Source of the DNA: Polyodon spathula
Taxonomy: Eukaryota; Chordata; Actinopteri; Acipenseriformes; Polyodontidae
Reading direction: 5' to 3'
Length of the DNA: 64,000 nucleotides
Assembly: GCF_017654505.1 (NCBI RefSeq)
Contig: NC_054549.1
Span: 29,623,854 to 29,687,853 of the forward strand
In this document: positions 31,082-44,592 of the stretch, one piece after another
How positions within the stretch are numbered: position 1 is the first letter of the stretch
How the letters are laid out: each line of letters opens with the position of its first letter
Notes under the pieces: generated by a model
Told to the model about the DNA's origin: nothing
The model's input: the letters and a program-made list of their open reading frames with translations, nothing else
The model's database searches: none
Position numbers and translations under genes: made by a program

Positions 31082-32041
31082 CAGACCTTTAATGCTCAGC
31101 TGAAACCCTTAATGGAACAGCATCTATTCAGGAATATAAATCCTAATGAATATTTACATCTCTACATTAAAATATAAAGAAGGCATTACATTTTCAGCAG
31201 CATCGAGGCTCTCAACGCATCACACAGGATCTGCTCTACTGTTGCGTCAATTATTTTTCTTGTAATTAAACGCAGTGTTATTAACTGTTTGTTTTCCTCG
31301 ATACCCCTGCCTGCTTTAGTGGTTGCTATTTTTCTCTCCAACATGGGACAAGGTTGGTGCTTCTACAATGCATATAAAATGAACTACTGTACAGTAGTGG
31401 AGTCTAGGAACAAGTTATTGAAATAATTGAAGGCTTTATGATAGTCTCATGATAATGTTTAATTGTATACAACAAACATTACTAATATGTGTTTGATGTA
31501 TTCCTTGTTTGTACCCTTCAAGGAATTCTACTCCATAAGGAAAACTGACTTTGTTTGTTTACATTCCTCAAAGGTATTTTAGCTGTAAAGAAACAAGCTT
31601 CCTCCCCCATTGAAATCTGCTAACACCTATGTCATTTTAAGGGCCAAATAGTCTTATTCCTGCTTCTACACCAGGTTAGAAATCTTTAAGATCTATTATA
31701 GATCAGGAAGCAACATATTTTACCAAATGGTGTTTTCACACTGGTAACAATAACATTTTACAGGAAATCCAACAACACTACACTCTGCGAAGAGACCAAA
31801 CTGATGGAAACACTTATTAAGGTGTGGAAAGGCTGTGTTGTTATATAGAAGGAGACTTTATTTGACTAAAAACAAAAGTGTAAAATAATTTCCGTAAAGG
31901 GGTTGACATTAGTGCTTCCCGTGGCAAGATACTTGACTCATTTGTTCATCATACTGATTCATAGTGACATATTCACTTTCATAAACTGAGGCAGGCAAAC
32001 GGTACAAAGTGAAAACGCATTTGGATAACAAGTCTTCCTGA

Positions 32042-32066
32042 CCCCCCCCCCCCCCCCCCCCCCCCC
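32042..32066. repeat. poly-C tract, 25 bases
   Basis: Uninterrupted C run; poly-G on the other strand. Confidence 0.95.
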
Positions 32067-32880
32067 GCTAAGGAAGCCAGGTTGAATTACAGTATTCAGG
32101 GCAGCAAACTATTTACTGTCCTGGTCAAAAGTAATTTTCTGGATCAGAAAACCTCTATCTGTAAAGCTGTCTCTTTTGGTTAATTTTGTGTGAGCCTATG
32201 CAATAAATAGAAACCCTTGGATCTCACAATTGCTTGTGTGTGACTCGATTGAAATTGTAATTTACATCGTATTTTGTTTTTTCTTTTGGGTGGAGGGATT
32301 TTAAGAGACTGCAGGAATTGTGCGCGCATTTCTTTAAAAAGGGATTCCCGCAATTGCACACTGAAATGCAAGCCCTGTTTTAGACATTAATTAAAAATAG
32401 GCTATACTGACACAGCATCGATTAGGGAAGGGAGTTCCATAATTTTGCTGCATAGTTGATTTTATTCAGCAAACTGAAAAGTCAAGTGGGAAGATACATT
32501 ACTCAGGCAGTAATTGTGTTTTTGCTTTCGATGTTGTCCCATAGTCTCTGCTCAACGTTGTATCAACGACCATTTCAGTGTTGATAAACCCACACCAAAC
32601 CCACATTGAATAGTCTTGTTGTTCAACGTTGCAATGTAATTTCATTCAAAATTCAACATTGAAACAATGTTCAGTGCCCGCTGGGTTTAACTGCTTACAT
32701 AAATTATACCAGAAAGAGAACTCTGAAACTGACATTCCTTATGATGCAAACATGTTATGGACCTGTTAAAGAAAGAGTAAGAATTGAGTCATGTATGACT
32801 GTCAGGCACCTTCATTTTGCTGGAGATAGGCACCATCAGCAGAAGAGGCTCAACAAAATTTGCATGCTGCACTGCTGTGA

Positions 32881-32908
32881 AAGAGAGAGAGAGAGAGAGA
32901 GAGAGAGG
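32881..32908. repeat. (GA)n microsatellite
   Basis: A GA dinucleotide tract with a short interrupted extension to about 32,920. Confidence 0.9.
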
Positions 32909-33520
32909 GTGAGAGAGAGACATAATCAATTAAGAGTTTGTTTATTTGTGCAGTTCAGTGCTATAAGACTCTGCTCCACTAAACTACAATGACCTGGACT
33001 TAAGAGGAAATGTAGTGGGAAATGAAAAATCAATGGACAAGAGCAACTCAAGTTTATCTGGGATATTCAATGAGGAAAGCCTTGTACAAACTTTATGAGA
33101 ACTGACTCTTCAACAGTATTTTTGCATTTTGGTTCAATTCACTTAACCTCACACTATTTAAAATCAGTTTTTTTAAAGGATGACTTCAAATGGTTAGTAA
33201 ATGTCAAGGCTATCTTAAGTAATATATTTTTCTTCTTTAGATTCATTGTTTAGACTGTTCATTGTCTGTTTTAGTCATCACTTTCTGGAGACTTTTGAAA
33301 ACATTTTTTGTTAAAAGTTTAAAAGAAAGATCAAGAAAGCTCACCAGGGTGCAACTATTAACCTGGATGCCCAGTTCCTTTCGCAAAGATTTCATAGCGA
33401 ATATTTTACAATAGCACTCACTCTTGTATCCTAAATCACTGCTACAATATGTTTTTTATATATACTGTAGGCTATATAAGGTTATAATTCAGGGCTGGCA
33501 ATGGAACATGAAACAAGCAA

Positions 33521-33590
33521 TGTGACTGGTCGAGCAAGGTTCCAGCTGTCCGTATATTGGATTGATATGGACAGCTGGAGCCTTGTCACA
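33521..33590. repeat. hairpin with 21-bp arms and 9-nt loop
   Basis: CAAGGTTCCAGCTGTCCGTAT (33535-33555) pairs with 33565-33585 at 19 of 21 positions around a 9-nt loop. TGTGA (33521) and TCACA (33586) extend the pairing after a bulge. Confidence 0.75.
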
Positions 33591-36545
33591 TATTCAAAAT
33601 CACTGCTCTGCTTTCTTAGTTACAGTTACAAATGTACAGTAAAGCTATAAAACTCTGTGGCCAATTACCAGCAAACAAAATCCCAAAAGTAGTAAGTAGA
33701 CATGCCGATTTGGATGAAGAACAATTAAATGAACTGGAAGACCCAAAACAAAAAAAGCATACCAAAAACAAATAAAATAAACAATTGCTGTCTTGTACTC
33801 GCTCACCCTGACTTTGTCACTTCAAATTTTTAGTGGTTTGTAAACGCTACAGAAAAACACAAAAAGACATTTCTGCACATTATCCACCCCACTCCAACAC
33901 AGATCTTGAAAAATCTGAGACGTCGTTGAATTTATTTTTATTCCTCCCATCAGTTTTGCTCAGTGTCTACACTAAGAGGGGAAAAAAATAACTAAACTCT
34001 GCCCCCTGGTGTATCTTTTCAATGGCAATGTGCACAATATCAAAAATAAATATGTACTTTCTTTTGCATGTTTCAATTAAATTAATTTACTCAGCTTAAC
34101 TTAGTTTATAGTTCAAAGTTATAAATGGGACTAACAAAAATACTTTATTGGCATAAGGATATTTAATTAAAAGAAAATAATTTTTTATGCTTTTTTTCAA
34201 ATCCACTGTTGTACCTGGATTATAAATACAATAAGACCCTTCACAGTGTCCGTATAGTCGATTATACGGACTTCTTGGTGGTCTAGTGCCGAACAACGCT
34301 CCGAGGCATATGTATATTCGACAAATACATACACCCTGTTGGGCCTTACTGCATACGTATATCATCATATGAATAAATTAATAAATAAACACTAGAAAAA
34401 GACAACATACTGAAAAGGTTAAAGTCTATTTCCAGCGGTGCTGCGATAATATTGTGTACTGGTGTTAATCTTCCTATTGCAGAGGATCACCATTCAAGCA
34501 CACCAGTGTTTTTGCAGCCTCTGGGTTGGCATCTGCATGTCATTAAAAACCTTAACCATGGTTTCAAAGCCAATGGTGATGCAGCATGGCAGCCCTGCAT
34601 GGTGCACAGTCGCAAGGGAAACTGGAATGACCCTGTCAAGCCATAGCATGCCTTTCAGTTTGAAGTTAGCATTTCTGTAATTGCTTATTATTACAAACTG
34701 GTTATGCTTATTTTTTTATTTTTGTATGTATTTAAGAATCTACTTTGTCTGACAGTATATGGAATCAACACAGTCTTGTGAAAATAAACTGTACATGAAA
34801 GAATTTGTGTTATGTGCACTTTAATTGGCAAAAGGAAAGTTCCTGTTCTAAATAAAACATTGCAGTGAATATGTAATTGTGGTAATTCATTTAAGTGTTA
34901 CCATGAGGTACCACAACTGCCATACAATTTACAAAAGTTTACAATAGTAAAAGCATTAGAGGTATAATAAACAACTGATGGTAAATTATATCGTAAAGCA
35001 TGGCAAAAAAAAAACAAGTTTAATTTCAGAATTATTGCACAAATATACAGTGATAAAGTTTGAACTATTAACCAGCAATGTCAACAAATACAGCACAAAG
35101 GTCCTAATACTGGTCTGTATTGGTATATTACATTGTGATACAGTACCATTGGTATGAAAATATTATCACTGTAGTTTCATGTCACCAATGGCTCATGCAG
35201 AACTATTGAACTGCTATTATCGTGCCACCTCTTTCACATTCTTTGTTAAGGGGCAGTATAAATATTTAGAAGTCTTTTGTTTAAAGACTTGAAAACACTG
35301 AAAAAGAGTTTTAGTGTTACTGCACTTTTTACCATTCAATTGCTTTATAGTTCTGCATTAAAATGCATGGTGCTGTACTTTCAAAGAACTGCCTCCCTAC
35401 TGTAGAAACAAACCAAACAAGGAACACTTTGCAAACAGGCAGTGCTACACTTGTCAGCTCATCAGAATGCACCGATCACCTCCTCTCTGCAAGTGGGCTT
35501 CATTCAGTCAATCAGTGCCCTTTGAAGTGGAGCCTGTTTCTATATTGAGGGATGATTCACCTGCACTGGAGACTAAGAACCTCCACAGGGCAGCACTCAA
35601 GTGCTTTCAGAGCCCTGCCTTTTAATGACTAACACAGTGCCAGAGCTTGATTAACTTTGGAACAACTTGTTTCGGGAGGAATAACCCTTTCTCCTCTGTC
35701 TCAAAACTGGGTTTAAATCTTGACATTTTCTACTGATAGATTCTTTTGAGCTGTACTGTCTGTTTGTGTTTCCCTCAGCCAAATGCCATGTCTAAAAGAA
35801 AAGGATTACAAATACACCAAGATCATATATATATTACTGAAAATTTAACAGATCAGTTTTTTGTATAACATAGGCTTTCAAGTTTCAGACTAACAGAAGT
35901 AACTTAGAGTGCTTTTTTCTTCATTCTGAGATATTGTGAAATATTGGGTATATCTTCCAGTTGCCCTTTTGCCAAGATCTTTAGTACCCGCGGCCATTTT
36001 TCAAGATTTATTTTTCGTACTAAGTTTTCTCATACCGCATTCTGGTAGACAAGATTAATCAATTTTTAATTGATCAAAGCCCACAGGTGTGATTCATCTA
36101 TTAATCATTAATCAATTAAAACCCCTAATGAAGATGCAACAAACATGGCTATTTTGCGAGCCTCAGTTAAACAGTGATTGATTAATTGCCATGGTGCCTT
36201 ATCTGGAGACTTATATTTATTTAGTATATTACTATCACATGCATGTTTTCAGTTTTATTTGAAGACTTTTGTAAAGAGTGCACAATGAAGTGTTCTCAAT
36301 ACATTGAATGTTGACAATTATTACCTAATATTTAATTTAAATTGGTATCTGAATGCATCTCTAGTAACCACAGTATTTGGAATATGGTAAATGCAATTGC
36401 ACTGTATTGTGAATGCAGTTTTGCTCCATCTTTAAAAAAAAGAAAAACTATTTCTATAGCATAGGGTTGTTGGGGCAAAATACATTTTTCTATTTTGAGA
36501 AACGTTGTTCCCATAAATATTTTGAATACAATCATCTTTCCTGTA

Positions 36546-36572
36546 CCCCCCCCCCCCCCCCCCCCCCCCCCC
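36546..36572. repeat. poly-C tract, 27 bases
   Basis: Uninterrupted C run. Confidence 0.95.
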
Positions 36573-38984
36573 AAGACCCAAGACCCAAAAGCTGTTTTTG
36601 AATAATTCAAATATTTGTAAATGCTTGAAGAACTCTGCAAAAGCACTCCCTCTGAATAGTTCAGATCCTGAACGTGTGCTCTGGGTGTTGTCTGGGTGTT
36701 ACGTTATCTGCAGATCATTAGCTTCAGGGGCCCCAGTCAGAATGCACTGAAAGCTGTGGATGTGAAAGAATACATCTTGTCCTCCCAGGTCACAGCACTA
36801 CACAAAGCTGCTCTGCTCCCCTACTCCCTTCCACATACCCACTGTGCCTTTTCTTCTACATAGAAGCTCTCATGAGAGGTATAACACAGTGCTGTTTCCA
36901 AAAAGAAAAACATGTATTTTAAACAGTTTGAAGCAGATGCCATAATGCTTTCAATAACGTGTAGGGCCACCATAGAAAGCCAGGCACTAATTCAACCTGA
37001 GTCTTCAATAGGTTTAAATTGGTTCTGGAGGTACAGGGGACCGTCCCTCAATGATCACCACCTCTAGTTCAATCAGGAATTGTTTAAAAGTATTGTTCCC
37101 AAAATGGTCATTACATTTGAAACTGTTCCTTGTAAACTAAGTTATTTGTTCTGTCTTGCCAGCCAAGCACCTGCTATCATCCCTCCATCGAAGTCTGCAA
37201 AATCTGCTGTTCAGCCCATTGTGACCTGTGACAGGGATTACATCTGCATGACAAATGAATGTGACCAACAGTCTGTTTACACAAAAGTGCTATTCCACCA
37301 AGACGTGGACAAAAAGACAAGTCCTGATTGCATTTCACTGTAATGCGTCATTCAATGGTTGACATTTCACAGTTCAGAAAGGCTTCTCCAGGTAGAAATA
37401 GCAGAAGTTAGCAACATAAATCAAAGAGTAAAATTAAAAAGCCATTAAAAACAATAGCTGAGAGTTACTTTTTAGAGGCTGTCTTGTCTGATATGTACGT
37501 TGACATGATGGTTGTTAAAAGCGTGAGTGAATGGAGAGGGTTAAAGCAATTAAAAAAAAAAAAAAAAAAACCTTAATAAACTAGGCTTAAATTATTCAGT
37601 ATTAGTTTAAACAAAAGTCAGTATGTTCTATCTGTCATTCAGAAGGGAACACCCAGACAGCCTCTGACACAACCTGCTGCAGGTTTTGGGAAAGCTGTGA
37701 TTTCATCCTGCTTTCAGAATCACACTTGCTGTCTAGCATCTTAGGTATACATTTAGCTAGCATACTGTATTTCATAATCTCTTACTTCTAATGCATTCAG
37801 TCTAACTTTCCAAATATGAAAAAGGAAGGTATTGAGAGAATGATATAAAGTGATTATAGTCTTATAATAAAAAAAAAATCACTAAGTGAAGTGGTAACAA
37901 AGATTCCAGAGGCTACAATAAGGTTGTCTCTGCTGCACTCTTGTCTAGGCAATCTTGTCCCTGTTACCTAAAACAAGCAGAGCTTCCTGGGCTCTTCTTT
38001 AACTTCTCTCTGATATCACTTCAAGTCATTTGTTGGCTGGAAAATGGAGCTGCAAAGAAAAGCATGGTCTTGCTTAATGCAGTATTACAGTTAAGAGATA
38101 CAAGAAAGCTAGAATGTGTTTGTCTTTCCATTACCTGGGGGAAAGACTTGCCTGTTGTAGGAGAGACAAACCAAACTCTGGAAGCTTTGTTCAAAACAGC
38201 GTTTTTTGTTATTTACTTATTTATTTGTTTTCCCAAAAGTAGTAAGACTATACCCATAGCTTTGATCAAGTTTAGATGTTAGATAGGAATGAACACTTTA
38301 ATAGGTAGACAAGAGCACTGTTTAAACCACAAATCTAAATAACTTTTCTGAATGATTTTCAGACTTTTATGATGTTTAGAGTAGTTACGTGGAATTTAGT
38401 TAATTTGTTTCCTAAAACACCAACGGCAATCGCAAGCAGGTACACATTTAGATGGAAAGGGCAGTGGAATATTTAGTAATAAGTTAAAGCAAATTATTTT
38501 CACATAAAATCAGCAACTCTATTCATCAAAAATGTATATTACTATTTTTTGTCCTTATAGTTGCCACTTACTCGCTTTCATATTTCAGTTCCTTGCTCAT
38601 AGTGGACTGCTAAATGGGAAGGGGGATATAAATGCACCTGAATTTACTATGGGTCTATGACGGGATGAAGGCTTTGATTAGAGAAACACAGATAATTTAT
38701 ACAGGATTTACCTGCAGTAAGTAGAAAGAGTTAAATTAGTCTCCTCAAGGCATCTTGCCTCATTTCACCTTGAAGCTGTCTAGTGGGTGGTATGTGTCTT
38801 TATGTGTGCAATCCTTTTTCGAAACACCCTTGAAAGGAAGATTGAGTGTAACAAGGGCTCTGAGTCAGCAGTGCTCAAGGTTTTTTTTTTTTTTCTGAAT
38901 TCAAATAATACATGTTGCCCCAAAAAAAGTAAGAAAAAAATCTGTTATTCTCCTACTTTCCCAGTGTGATTTGTCATGTCTGAT

Positions 38985-38985
38985 G

Positions 38986-39036
<51 letters not shown>
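38985..39036. repeat. (GAAA)n microsatellite
   Basis: About 13 tetranucleotide repeats. Confidence 0.95.
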
Positions 39037-39679
39037 AGTCTGCACTTAACTTAATTTTAGTTTTTTTCAATAGAATTACAATCCTTTCAGCATATTTTGG
39101 TTACATAATTTGGAATATACCATTTCTCTAGAATTCCCAAATTACATGCAACTAAATGAATGAAGTTCAGTTCACATGTCTGATAAAAATCAAGAAAGAA
39201 AGAAAAAAGAAAGTCATATATAACTGGACTCTGCCTACCACGCTCATGGTAACAGTGCTATATAACACAGTACAGCTCACACTCAAGTAAGGTCAGTCTG
39301 ATTACTGCACACTTTGTGGATGGGTTAGAGAGTCACAAGTTCTCTCTCTCCATTATCCATCTGCCAGCAGGCTTTTATTTCCTTTCTGTTTTTTTTTTTT
39401 TTAGCAATTTTCTTCTCGTTCTTGAGCTGCTCACCGCCACCATCCAACACAGAAGAAATACAGCTTTGTTTTTCACCCCCATTTGCCTTTACATATTTAG
39501 AAGCTGATGAATGATTCTTCAAGGTCACAGCAAACATCGATTTACATAGAATTCTTTACTCTCAGGTTTAAACGAGTCCAAGAGCGTACAAAATGGAAAG
39601 CTTTTGCCTGGATACAAGGGCAAGGGTGTTTGTTTAAAATCTTTAGAGAAGAGTAGTATTATATTATTATACTGTATTT

Positions 39680-39992
39680 ACAGTATAATCGTAAATCTCG
39701 AAAAACTACTCACTTCTAAATATTTTGTAGTCATTTTTGTATAACTTTAGTATAAATACATGATAATTTGGATTCATATGTTGTTTTTTTCTGACTTTAT
39801 GTGAACGAAAAGACACACATTTGCCCATATTCCCATTGGAAATAGTGATATTTTGAAATATCACTGTCCTGGTCACAAAAGCAAAGTTTGTGGGGAATAA
39901 TAGCCATTTTCTATACTTTTGAGGCATAAGCAATTAGGAAATAACACTTACTACCCAGGAACAAAAAAAAAAAAAAATGTTACACGGTGTAA
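39680..39992. repeat. unnamed dispersed repeat, copy 1
   Basis: From ACAGTATAATCGTAAATCTC to GTTACACGGTGTAA. It is nearly identical (roughly 95% by eye) and in the same orientation as 60,460-60,767. It has a near-palindrome GATATTTTGAAATATC in the middle and no coding potential. The family is unknown to me. Confidence 0.85.
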
Positions 39993-40400
39993 TACATTTG
40001 AACTTTACTTCCTGGATAAAAAAAAAAGATAGTTATCCTGTGGTTTAATCTGTTTGAACCCTTCTAGCTGCTGTTTTAAACTAAAACAACATTTAACAAA
40101 TGTTGCAGCTCTCCTGTGTCTCATTCAATTATAATAACTCTTATAATAGAGTTTGGGGTTACCCCTTCTACTTTACTATAGGTCAAGCATGCTGGGATAT
40201 TCAATAATATCCTGTTGTTGTTGTTGCTTAGGCCTTTAAGCCATGGACCAAATTACAAGGTCCCTGGTGGCAATGGATATTAAAAGGGGAATAGCTTTTT
40301 GCATCTTTAAGGCTTGTAGGCTGTCCGTTATGAACAACTGCGTACATTTAACAAGCTTGTTGACTGGGAAGACACTATTAAAAACCCCACATAGGATAAA

Positions 40401-40549
40401 ACTAACTGTACTTGTGAAACAGGAATTACAAATATTTTGGACTGCACATATAATTTTACCTCAAGTGCACTTTCACTAATTGTACTTGTGAAAACAGGAA
40501 TTACAAAGATTTTGGACTGCACATATCATTTTACCTCAAGCACACTTTT
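40401..40549. repeat. 74-bp tandem duplication
   Basis: Two adjacent copies (40401-40474, 40475-40549) starting ACTAACTGTACTTGTGAAAC and ACTAATTGTACTTGTGAAAA, differing at only a few positions. Confidence 0.9.
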
Positions 40550-41552
40550 TCAAGACCTCACCGTCCTTTTCCTGAACCCTCTCTCTACAACCTAGTAAAG
40601 TGTTCCTCCTGCTTCTGCACACAACTAGTATTTACCTCTTTTTTGTGATTGCATGGAATCTTAAACCCCACAACTCCAAACATTTGATACTTATCCGATA
40701 TAATATTGAGGCTGCCACACCCTCAATATTCTAAGGTTTTAACACTGCTATATACGTCTCCACCCTCATTGCAAGACTCTGTGCTTATAAAACACTGATA
40801 GATAAACAGGTCAGGACAAAAACTCACATAACACTATCAGTAAGGTGTGGGGCTGGTCTGCAAGGTGTTTAAATTTGCTCTGCCAGTGAATGTTTTACAA
40901 TTTCTCTTACATACTCATGTTATGCAAAACATCCAGCAATGTGTCTTTCAGCGTAAATTAGTTCTGCTAGTTGTTTTTTGTTTTGTTTGTTTGTTTTTGT
41001 TTGTCTCTTTTGGAAATATCTGGAAAGTCTAGTTTCATGCAATGTGTCGAGGCCTAATGAGAGCTGTAACAAGGTTGAATGGTATTGCTTAGCAACACAG
41101 GGCTAGAGGCAAAGAAAAGCTGCAGAGCACCAAGCCTTTTGCTGCATTATATCTGCCAGTTATATAAGATAAACAACTGGAAGCAGCGTGTACAAAAAAA
41201 AACCTAAACAAATTACTGCTATATTTAATGGCTCCTTGCAGAACAATGGATCAAAGTATGGTTGTCACTTTTTTAGGACTAATGCCTAATATTGGGTTGG
41301 ACTAGTAGACGAGGCATAAGTAAGGTGCCAGAAGGTGTCTCGAGGGATGTTAATCCATTATTAATATGATCATTGAGATGATGCATGCGTCACTCAAGTT
41401 CATCCCTGAAGATTGTGTGACGTACAATACTGGCATGGAGGATGGTGCTTTATTGTCTTAAAAATAGTCATTGCCATCAGGCAGTACTTAAGTAAACTAT
41501 GTCATAATAATCAAGGTATGGTGTACCAGGAGAACATGCCCCTCCACTGGGA
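40550..41552. other. non-coding stretch
   Basis: No supported feature. Confidence 0.5.
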
Positions 41553-41776
41553 AATTATTATTATTAGTTTATTTAGCAGATGCCTTTTTCCAATGTGAAC
41601 TATGCATCAGCTGCAGAGTCACTTACAACAACATCTCACCCAAAAGATGGAGCACAATGAGGTTCAGAAACTTACTCAAGGTCACACAGTGAGTCAGTAA
41701 GTGAGTTGGGATTTGAACTGGGGACCTCCTGGTTATAAGCCCTTTCCTTTAATCACCAGACCACACAGACTCCTAC
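41553..41776 (-). mobile_element. tRNA-derived SINE, second type, minus strand
   Basis: Read on the minus strand: GTGTGGTCTGGTGATTAAAG head, GGTTCAAAT-type B box region (GTTCAAATCCCAACTCAC), GTGTGACCTTGAGTAAGT central block, and tail CATCTGCTAAATAAAC. It is the same family as 27,876-28,080 and more complete. Confidence 0.85.
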
Positions 41777-44592
41777 CTATTTCATACTTCCATTAAACCC
41801 AGAAACCATGATTTGAAGTGATATATGGTTACGTCGTCATTACTGAACAGTGATATCAAACCGCCTAAGCAGCTCCCCAAACTCTGTCCTCTCAGGTAGA
41901 ATTTTAGTTAGTGGATATTTTCAAAACTGACACAGTTGCAAGGCTGTGGTGTGTTTGCTATGTGGCCGGCCAAGCCATGACTGTTCTTGTTGAGAACATT
42001 TACAGCTTGTCAAACTTTCATAAAACACTAAATTGAAAAGACATTGAAAGCAAACAGGAAGCAGTTCCTCTAAGCCTCACTGGATAGCCTGCACTCCAGG
42101 GGCTATCAGCTTCTTACACTGGTTCACAAACGGTCTTCAGTCTTAACCAACAACCTCATCTGCAGAGCAGCAGTGTGTTCATGTGCTTGGAGACAAATCC
42201 CTTTGGGGAGGATTCATTAATCATCTGATGCAGCTATTCCATATCACACAATTCATTTTAAATTAAATGGCTTGTTCTGTCTTATGTGCCTGATTAAACA
42301 GCACTTCCTAAGGATGGAGAAACGTTAGCAGAACCATTAGAAGGCCATAGCTGAACAAGTAATGGCAACAATGGATTGGAAATGTGTTATTGGTTCTGCT
42401 CATATTGGTTCATAGTAGTGTGAAAGAGGTGTAGTACATAAAAGTACAGCACAGAACAGAACCACTCAGCAGTCACTCCATTGTCAACACTACGGCAGCA
42501 CCAGTAAAAATCACTATGGTAACAGTCATGCGAAGGGAGTGCAGGAGTTGAACTTAAGATGGAGCTAAAGGATGTCTTCATTTTTGCAACTTAGTGACAG
42601 TAAAACATGAAAATTGAGCTAATCCACTAACAGGGCTCTTGCATTAAAATTAATAAAGAAATGTCACCTTTAAAATATTAATATTAACAGTGCGATATAA
42701 TACTTTTTTAAATACTTCAAAAGCGCTGGAGATTTTTTTTAAAAAAAAGCCTATTTAAAAAAAAGTCTAATTTTTTAGATGCTGTAATGCTAACTTTCAT
42801 GTTTTATGTATGACTGATTCTGAGTAATTGCTTTTTGGATGGTTCCCTTGGAAACACTAGGACAAATATTCAAAGGCCAGAGATTCAAAAGAGATGTAAG
42901 CTTTGCAAGGGCAGTTGCAGCGATTTTCTTCCCCTCAAACCTGAGAAAAAAGTTGTGCCTGCGACCACTTTTTAAAATTTAAAATGGGATTTGAGGGAGT
43001 AAAAAACTGCTGCTCATTTCTTTTAATTGAAAGTGTTTTTTCCTCAGCTCTGGAAGAGGAGTTGTGAATAATTTTGCAAGTCTGCCTACAACTGCAAAAT
43101 ACAACAAAACAAAAATTACATTTTCCTTAAAAAGATATTATATGTGAATATTAATACAATAATTGTGTAATAATGCTAATTAATATGAACGTTCAACAAT
43201 AAACACATTTTGGTAGGATTTTTTTTTTTTTATTGTAGAATTGTAAATCTATCAAAATCCCATTTTGGTATATTTTTTTTAGACAACTTTGGTTTTCTGT
43301 TTAAAAACAACTACCGCGCCTTGACTCTTGATCACAGGGAAATTAAATGCGTTGGAGAACCAAGCATGAACCTGTCAGAACCTGGGGGCACAAATGTGAT
43401 CATATTATTGGTCTTCACTCTTATCACGGTCCAGGAGAGCATTCAAACCTTGCTTGTGAAGATGAAAGACATTCCCTATGCTCTGTCATTGCGGGGACAA
43501 TTACATCAACTGAGACCTATTTTTCAACCTGCCTGTACAAATGGGAGTGTTAGGTGTAGCTTACTGTGTAATTACTTGAATAGGCCCATGCACTTATGTT
43601 GAATGGGTTCCGCTTATAAGTGCATGGAATTGTATTAAGGGACTATTATAGAAAAAGATTGAATAAAACAAAGTGAAAATCTTCTAACTCTAGAATATGA
43701 CTCAATATCCTACTTAAGTATTGATTACTAACTGCTTATAAGTGTTCATTGTGGCATCTTGTTAAACAGCCTACCTAACGGTTAAGCAACTATTCAACAA
43801 CCTACTCATTATACAGCATTCAACTCAAAGTAACGTAGACCTTAACGAACAGACTGAACTGCAGCAGTTGAACATGCTTTTAAAGTTACAACACATTAGG
43901 ACAATTTTACTTTTGTTTCCTTTATTGAAACTTTTTTGATAGGTTTTTTTAAATGCCCAATTAAAAAAAATCACCTCACGGCTGGAAACCACATCAGAAT
44001 GACTGAAGATCAACTGGCCGAACCAAAGCAGATGTCACCAAGCTGCTAGATCCTGGAGTCAAGCTCAGTCGTGAAAGACTCCACCTGGAGTTTTCAGGCA
44101 CCCAACAAGTAGGGATCACTGGAGACTGAAGCACAATGAGGTGATGCCAAGTAAAGGGCTTTCCCCACGGTTCCCTAGCCAAGACCAGCAATCCAAGGAG
44201 TTTAACAGGGCCAGCAAGAACTAAAAAAATGGGGACCAAATTGCTTCAAAGGAAAGGAGAAAACACAGTACAGTATGGATCAAATGTAAACCTCCATGAC
44301 AACAAAAAGAACAGAATGTGATTAATGGGAAGTGCTTTTCCTTTCATCTATCTATTAATCAAGAGTGACTGCCATGTTCCAGTCTCCCAGGAGTTAAGGA
44401 ATCAAACAGTGTTCCAGTAGTTCTAAATTACATGCTGCAGCTGTGCCCCTGACAGCAGAATTAATGTGTACACATTTGAAAACACCAACAATAAGAGTCA
44501 TGTAACCTCACAGTACACTGTACTTAGCAACATTTATCTGTCATTTGTAGAATAGAAGCATGGCTTCCTATATTACTTTTTATTTGTCATGT
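41777..44592. other. non-coding stretch
   Basis: AT-rich. The open frames at 43,210-43,602 show no family motif. No supported feature. Confidence 0.5.

Larger units (their letters stand above)
30650..33534. other. non-coding stretch with small repeats
   Basis: No gene. It holds a 31-bp tandem duplication (31,018-31,080), a 25-base C run (32,042-32,066), a CAACGTTG-rich block (about 32,550-32,690) and a GA microsatellite (32,881-32,908). Confidence 0.55.
33591..39679. other. non-coding stretch
   Basis: About 6 kb without a recognised gene. It contains a 27-base C run (36,546-36,572), a poly-A run near 37,553, and a GAAA microsatellite (38,985-39,036). Confidence 0.5.

Noticed and set aside
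36332..36646. Gly-rich and Pro-rich frames across the C run
   Set aside because: Translations of the 27-base homopolymer.
43210..43602. 130-residue open frame
   Set aside because: No recognisable domain, no splice context; composition is that of surrounding non-coding DNA.
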